From positions 186,001-250,000 of the forward strand of contig NZ_WPIN01000005.1 in assembly GCF_009754945.1 (NCBI RefSeq): a stretch of DNA of 64,000 bases. Reading direction: 5' to 3'. A program made the translations under genes and the position numbers. Positions 59,392 to 64,000 of the stretch are shown here, in pieces (position 1 is the first letter of the stretch; each line of letters opens with the position of its first letter). This DNA is from Spirosoma arboris (GTDB taxonomy: Bacteria; Bacteroidota; Bacteroidia; Cytophagales; Spirosomataceae). The notes beneath the pieces are model-generated. The model was not told where the DNA came from. It was given only the letters and a program-made list of their open reading frames with translations, and did no database searches.

Positions 59392-62300
59392 TTAAGCTTG
59401 AGTAGGTAAGCTGATGACAAACGTCGTTCCCTGACCCGGTTGACTCGCCACCGTCAGTGTCCCGTTATGTCCTTTGGTGATAATGTCATAGCTCAGCGAG
59501 AGACCCAATCCCGTTCCTTCGCCCGTGGGCTTGGTGGTGAAGAAAGGCTGAAAAATCTTGACCTTCACTCCGTCGGGTATGCCCGTGCCATTGTCCTGTA
59601 CCCTAATTTCTACTCCCGACTCACTACGTTGCGTACTGACGCTGACGGTAGGATGATAATTGGCCGGAGTCATTTTCTGTTTTTCCAAAACGGCGTAGAA
59701 CGCGTTGTTATAGAGGTTCAGCAAAACTCGACCAATTTCCTGAGGGGCTACCTCTACCAGTTCCAAGGTTGGATCAAAGTCGGTGACTAACTCGCAGTTG
59801 AAACCAGTTTTGTCTTTGGCTCTTAACCCGTGATAAGCAATTTTAAGGTATTCATCAGCCAGCGCATTCAGGTCAGTTGGCCGTTTCTCACCGGATTCAG
59901 TGCGGGAATGTTCCAACATGCCTTTGACGATGCTGCTGGCCCGGCCGCCGTGGTGATTGATCTTCTTAAGATTGCTACTCAAGTCGTCGGCGATGGCCAA
60001 TACATCGTTGGTGTTACCCGCCAGAGCTTCTTCCTTGAGTTCTTCTACTAGTTCGGCACTCACCTCGGAGAAGTTATTGACGAAGTTTAGTGGATTCTGA
60101 ATCTCGTGGGCGATGCCTGCCGTTAGTTCACCCAGACTAGCGAGTTTTTCTTTCTGGATCAGTTGGGTCTGGGTGCTCTGGAGTTCGGTCAGGGATTGTT
60201 CGAGGTGGTCGCGTTGAGCCGCGATTTCCTCCTTCTGTTCCAATATTTCGCTGTTCTGTTGTTGAACCTGTTTCGTTCGGATGGCGACTTTTTCTTCTAA
60301 AAGGCGATTTTCCCGACGTAGTGCCCGTGAACGGTACTGGACAAACGTCCAGATGGCTCCTCCCAGCAATAATGTATATAGGAGATACGCCCACCAGGTT
60401 TGCCACCAGGGGGGACGTATCGTTAGCTGAATACTTGTTCCCTTTTCATTCCAGGCCCCATCGGCATTGGCCGCTTTAACCTCAAACGTATAAGTGCCGG
60501 GTCGTAAATCCAGAAAACGAGCCTGCCGGGTAACTCCTAAAGGCACCCAGACTGTATCAGTCGGGGTTAATTTAAAGGCATATTGCGACTCCTCACCCCG
60601 ATTATAGCTGAGGGCGGCAAATTGGAAGGTAAGATCGCTCTGGTCGTGGGGCAACGTAATGGTTTTAGCGACTGAGATATGCGTGGCCAATTGCCCATCA
60701 GAGCCAACGGTGGCAGGTTGACCGTTAATGAGCAGATCGGTTAGCACCACAGGTGGACGTATCGGATCGTCCTGGGCCTGATCCGGAAACAAGGTGATCA
60801 CATCTCCCTCACTGCCCGCATAGATTTCGCCACTACTGGCGCACCAGGTGGGCGTGAATAAACCCTGTAACCCGTTACGTCTGGTAAAGTGGCGAATCTG
60901 ATCGGTGTTCCGGTCGAGTCGCACTAACCCGTTGCCCGTGCCAACCCACAAGAGGCCTTGTTTGTCGCGATGGACACTAATTACTGTATTGTTTGGCAGG
61001 CCGTTAGCCCGGGTGAAATGTTTCAGTACCCGTTTCTTATCATTAACGAGCCATAGACCATTCGTAAAATCACCCACCCAAAAACAACCTGGCCGGGCAT
61101 CGGGCAACAGGCACTGAACACTGGAAAGGCCGCCTGCATCGGTCAGGATGGTCGTGAATTTACCCGTGCGAGGATCTAACACCTGTACGCCACCGGTTAG
61201 TGACATACCAATCCAGATTCGTTTCTGACTATCTTCTTCTAGTGATAAAACAAATCGGCTGTGTAAACCCGTGAACTGCCGTTTACGGGCTAACTGGCTC
61301 ACAACCTGACCTTCTTCTGGTGAAAGGGCCACACATTGGATACCCCATAATTGGGGATGCGCGGGTGAGGCTGATGTCCAATGACCGTAGGCATACGTTC
61401 CATCCGACCGATACCGTAGTCGATACCGACCTGCTTCCAAGTGAATCACGCTTATCTGATTGCGAATCTGTCCTGTCAGACCATCACCCGCGCTCTGCTT
61501 ATACGTAGTGGTCCAGATGCGATGCCCCTCTCCGTCTTCCAGCCAGCCATAATCGAGCTTCGTGTCAGAAACCCATTCACCACCAACGACCAGCAGTAAA
61601 TCGGTCGGCTGACTTAAGCTGAACGCCACTGTCTGGTTGACGTTATTACCCGGTTGCCGGATAGCCGCCACGGGTTTTCGGGCTGTTGTCAGCGATTGAA
61701 TGCGGGTGTAGAGTTCAGGCGTGTAGAGCGAATCGGATTGATAATAGTGGGTAAACGTCTGACGGATTGGGTCATAGTGATCCAACCCAAGATAGGTTCC
61801 AATCCAGAGCGTACCATCCGAAGCCGGAAGAACCGCTCGTAAATTGTCATCCATCAGGCTGTTGGCCCTGGTCGAATCATGTATGAACCGGGTAAACGTC
61901 CCATGCTTCCTGTCGAGTAGGTTTAGGCCGCCCCCCTGCACGCCTACCCAGAACCGACCCTGCTTGTCTTCAGCCATTTCAAAGACCTGACCTTTACCAA
62001 TAGACTGGCTGTTTCGATCCTCATGGCGATACTGCGTTCGGTGTCCGGTTTTTCGATCCAGCCGATCTAATCCGACGTCAGTACCCAGCCAGATAACGCC
62101 CGGCTCGGAAGGAGCCTCGTACATCCGGAAAATAAATGAAGCTTTCTCCGAGCCTGACGACCCCTGTTTAATCAAATCAGGCTTATTCATGATGGCCGAG
62201 AACTTAACCGCCCGGCTCTGTTTGTACACCCCGTCGTCAGCCTTTCCTACCCAAACGACTCCGATTCGGTCTACCAGGAAAGAGATGATGTTTCCTCCGG

Positions 62301-63507
62301 CTTTTAGCCCCTCCGGCTCATTTCGTTTTTGATACCGCACAAACGCTTGCCGACGACGGTCATACATAGCCAGCCCGTCGGTGGTCACGAACCATGAATC
62401 CCCTTTGGCCGTTTCGGCCAAAAACTGAAGCATGCCCGGGCTGGGGCTGTTAGGATCATTCGGCTTCGATATAAAATGCGTGAAACGTCCGGTTTTCGGG
62501 TCTAATTGATCCAGACCCTGGTTCGTAGGAACCCAGACGGTCCCATCCCGGTCTGGATACACACGCGTTACAGAATCGTTCCGAATCGAATAAGGGTTTT
62601 GGGTGTCATGTTTGAATTGCGTCACCTGCCACGTTTGGGGCGGTCCGGCGGTCCGGTTCAGACGAAATAGTCCTTTCGCAATGGATGACAGATAAAGATT
62701 CCCCTGCTTATCCTCGGCTATCAACGAGATTAGTCCGAAATCAGCGGCAATGCCAGGACTGGTCTTGGGCTGGAAGCGATTGAACTGATTGGTCTTCGGG
62801 TCGAAGCGATGTAGCATGTTTCCATCGCCCATGGTGGTTACCCAGATGGTGCCCGACCGGTCTTCCAAAAACGCGAAATCTTTAATCCAGTTCGTATTGC
62901 TTAGGTAAATCGCATTCGCCAGTAGACTGTGTGGATTGGTAGGGTCATGCCGGAAATAAGTCCAGGTCGCTGTTTTTGGGTTAAATCGGTTCAGCAAGAA
63001 GATATAGTCTGAATAATTCCCGGTAATGGTCCAGATGTCGCCCCGCTGGTCTTCATGGATAAAGGCGATGAAGTCCGCATTTCGACTGCCCTCGGGGGCC
63101 TTTTGCGGATACTCGATAAATCGTCCGGTGGCCCGTTCAAAACGGACCAGTCGCTCACAACCGATCCAGATATCGCCGTTGCGATCTTCATAGATGGACT
63201 GGACATTCCTGCCTTTAAAGGCGTATTTATTTTTAAGATCTGACTGAAAATCAACCATCTGAGTACCATCGTAACGAACCAGGCCACCCTGCGTACCCAT
63301 CCAGATAAACCCCAGATGGTCCTGCAGCATGCAATTCACCGAGTTTTCGGGCAACCCATCGGCCACGGTCAGGTGCTCGAACCGGATACGAGCGGGCTGC
63401 TGGACCGATAATGCAGTATTCTGACGTCGGTCTAGTTGCTGGGCCAAACCGCTGGACAGAATCGAAAGGTTGACCAGCAAGATGAAAAAGCAACGAAGGT
63501 GACTCAT
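59392..63507 (-). CDS. Two-component propeller sensor histidine kinase, kinase C
   Basis: 1371 residues from the ATG at 63507, where a signal peptide begins (MSHLRCFFILLVNLS). Reg_prop propeller blades fill about 30-600 and 735-960 (FEHLTVADGLPENSVNCMLQD, FIWMGTQGGLVRYDG), with an extra beta-type domain of about 120 residues between them (609-726; DYGWLEDGEG, YRLRYRSDGTYAYG). Then a Y_Y_Y domain (about 965-1030), a membrane helix (1037-1055), a coiled coil, HisKA with His1134 and HATPase. No receiver. It heads a two-gene operon with kinase B and is preceded by 21-bp period direct repeats. Confidence 0.94.
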   Translation of the reverse strand: MSHLRCFFILLVNLSILSSGLAQQLDRRQNTALSVQQPARIRFEHLTVADGLPENSVNCMLQDHLGFIWMGTQGGLVRYDGTQMVDFQSDLKNKYAFKGRNVQSIYEDRNGDIWIGCERLVRFERATGRFIEYPQKAPEGSRNADFIAFIHEDQRGDIWTITGNYSDYIFLLNRFNPKTATWTYFRHDPTNPHSLLANAIYLSNTNWIKDFAFLEDRSGTIWVTTMGDGNMLHRFDPKTNQFNRFQPKTSPGIAADFGLISLIAEDKQGNLYLSSIAKGLFRLNRTAGPPQTWQVTQFKHDTQNPYSIRNDSVTRVYPDRDGTVWVPTNQGLDQLDPKTGRFTHFISKPNDPNSPSPGMLQFLAETAKGDSWFVTTDGLAMYDRRRQAFVRYQKRNEPEGLKAGGNIISFLVDRIGVVWVGKADDGVYKQSRAVKFSAIMNKPDLIKQGSSGSEKASFIFRMYEAPSEPGVIWLGTDVGLDRLDRKTGHRTQYRHEDRNSQSIGKGQVFEMAEDKQGRFWVGVQGGGLNLLDRKHGTFTRFIHDSTRANSLMDDNLRAVLPASDGTLWIGTYLGLDHYDPIRQTFTHYYQSDSLYTPELYTRIQSLTTARKPVAAIRQPGNNVNQTVAFSLSQPTDLLLVVGGEWVSDTKLDYGWLEDGEGHRIWTTTYKQSAGDGLTGQIRNQISVIHLEAGRYRLRYRSDGTYAYGHWTSASPAHPQLWGIQCVALSPEEGQVVSQLARKRQFTGLHSRFVLSLEEDSQKRIWIGMSLTGGVQVLDPRTGKFTTILTDAGGLSSVQCLLPDARPGCFWVGDFTNGLWLVNDKKRVLKHFTRANGLPNNTVISVHRDKQGLLWVGTGNGLVRLDRNTDQIRHFTRRNGLQGLFTPTWCASSGEIYAGSEGDVITLFPDQAQDDPIRPPVVLTDLLINGQPATVGSDGQLATHISVAKTITLPHDQSDLTFQFAALSYNRGEESQYAFKLTPTDTVWVPLGVTRQARFLDLRPGTYTFEVKAANADGAWNEKGTSIQLTIRPPWWQTWWAYLLYTLLLGGAIWTFVQYRSRALRRENRLLEEKVAIRTKQVQQQNSEILEQKEEIAAQRDHLEQSLTELQSTQTQLIQKEKLASLGELTAGIAHEIQNPLNFVNNFSEVSAELVEELKEEALAGNTNDVLAIADDLSSNLKKINHHGGRASSIVKGMLEHSRTESGEKRPTDLNALADEYLKIAYHGLRAKDKTGFNCELVTDFDPTLELVEVAPQEIGRVLLNLYNNAFYAVLEKQKMTPANYHPTVSVSTQRSESGVEIRVQDNGTGIPDGVKVKIFQPFFTTKPTGEGTGLGLSLSYDIITKGHNGTLTVASQPGQGTTFVISLPTQA

Positions 63508-63594
63508 GAATGTATGTATAGAGCGGAAAGTCATTCGGTGAACGCGTATTAGCCAGGCCAAAATAAACAACCAATCCCTAGAGAGGCTATTTCG

Positions 63595-63624
63595 TTTGGG
63601 ACAAAAGCTATACCGTTTGGGACA
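63595..63624 (-). promoter_or_regulatory. TTTGGGACA direct repeats upstream of the kinase operon
   Basis: GCTATTTCGTTTGGGACA (63586-63603) and GCTATACCGTTTGGGACA (63607-63624) repeat at 21-bp period, 16 of 18 bases alike, about 88 nt upstream of the ATG at 63507. CCGTTTGG resembles half-sites reported for LytTR-type regulators, which bind direct repeats about two turns apart. The rest of 63625-63860 shows no gene. Confidence 0.6.
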
Positions 63625-63860
63625 GTAGAAGGTCATAACAGAAAGACCTACTCCAAGGTACAATAGAATGGCTCAAAATTGGCTAACAGACCATTTACCC
63701 GAAACTTGTCGGATGAATGAGGATCAAAACGATGGGTATTCTCCCCCATACAAAAGCAAAATAGGGTAATACATAATCTTTTGGCCTTTTTCACTTTTGA
63801 TCACTAAGTAATTTAACGATTTGGAGGCAAATTTTTTATGCCGACTATCCCTTAGTCTGT

Positions 63861-63898
63861 GGCAAACAGAACATTACTAATTTGGTACCCTGTTTGCC
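63861..63898. terminator. Hairpin after the right-edge gene
   Basis: GGCAAACAG (63861-63869) and CTGTTTGCC (63890-63898), 20-nt loop, 7 bp beyond the stop of the minus-strand gene at the window edge. A probable transcript end. Confidence 0.5.
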
Positions 63899-63905
63899 TG
63901 TGGGT

Positions 63906-64000
63906 TTAGAAAGGATTAATCGTAATGGTCGGCATCTGCAGGCGAGTGAACAGGAACCAGCTAGCAACTAGCAAAGCCAGGCTGGCAGCGAGGACGAAGG
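63906..64000 (-). CDS. C-terminal end of a membrane protein, cut by window edge
   Basis: The minus strand is open from the edge to a TAA at 63906-63908. The 31 visible residues form one hydrophobic helix (VLAASLALLVASWFLFTRL) followed by a short polar tail ending TITINPF. It is the end of an integral membrane protein, possibly a transporter or permease subunit, but too little is visible to name it. Confidence 0.55.
   Translation of the reverse strand, partial: FVLAASLALLVASWFLFTRLQMPTITINPF

Noticed and set aside
63508..63663. Longer N-terminus for kinase C
   Set aside because: It would translate the direct-repeat promoter region and bury the signal peptide; ATG at 63507 fits better.

Overview
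The window looks like chromosome from a free-living Bacteroidota bacterium of the Cytophagales, most like Spirosoma or its relatives. The evidence is the gene content (propeller and 7TM histidine kinases, a periplasmic-binding-protein hybrid kinase, ThuA, Gfo/Idh/MocA, CotH and MG2/plug proteins), promoters with the Bacteroidetes TAnnTTTG -7 box, weak Shine-Dalgarno sites, and many small palindromic repeats. I see no rRNA, tRNA, CRISPR array, transposase or phage gene. Both edges cut a minus-strand gene.

Layout. 0-4.2 kb: a DUF983 fragment, an AraC regulator, an SDR, a TetR repressor and a FabF-type ketosynthase; one palindromic operator type lies before both the SDR and the tetR/fabF pair. 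4.3-10.3 kb: two exported alpha/beta hydrolases facing a periplasmic-binding-protein hybrid kinase of the Bacteroides carbohydrate-sensor kind. 10.5-16.7 kb: small proteins, malic enzyme MaeB, tandem PAS-LuxR regulators, a lipocalin-like protein and a small membrane protein. 16.7-20 kb: the rod-shape pair RodA/PBP2. 20.2-36.1 kb: mostly exported catabolic or surface proteins (ThuA, SMP-30, Tat-exported oxidoreductase, MG2/plug protein, bicupin, CotH protein, sialidase-fold protein, serine hydrolase), with DinB and small NAD-binding proteins among them. 36.2-49.2 kb: an accessory stress and xenobiotic region (Crp, AraC and TetR regulators, SDRs, PEP mutase-like lyase, DHFR-like reductase, AlkA and Ogt DNA repair, MFS pump). 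49.8-63.5 kb: iron-type alcohol dehydrogenase, a prolyl oligopeptidase and three large histidine kinases that share one catalytic module behind different sensors.

The less ordinary content lies in the control DNA. The clearest signals are: (1) the motif TTTGGGnCA, twice at 21-bp period, upstream of both the S9 peptidase and the two-kinase operon; (2) two 94-bp inverted-repeat elements with covarying bases, one of which supplies the apparent start codon of the AlkA gene; (3) two TetR genes whose -7 boxes lie exactly 4 nt before ATG, suggesting leaderless mRNAs; (4) TGTGA-N6-TCACA sites near a Crp-family gene that keeps the CRP recognition residues; (5) 22-bp direct repeats between an AraC gene and a divergent SDR operon; (6) a 58-bp perfect palindrome after maeB; (7) a palindrome inserted in frame in a kinase ATPase domain; and (8) a decayed receiver-domain remnant beside a kinase without a receiver. 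I did not find a convincing wholly new multi-gene system. Products are assigned from recognised motifs only; no database search was possible.
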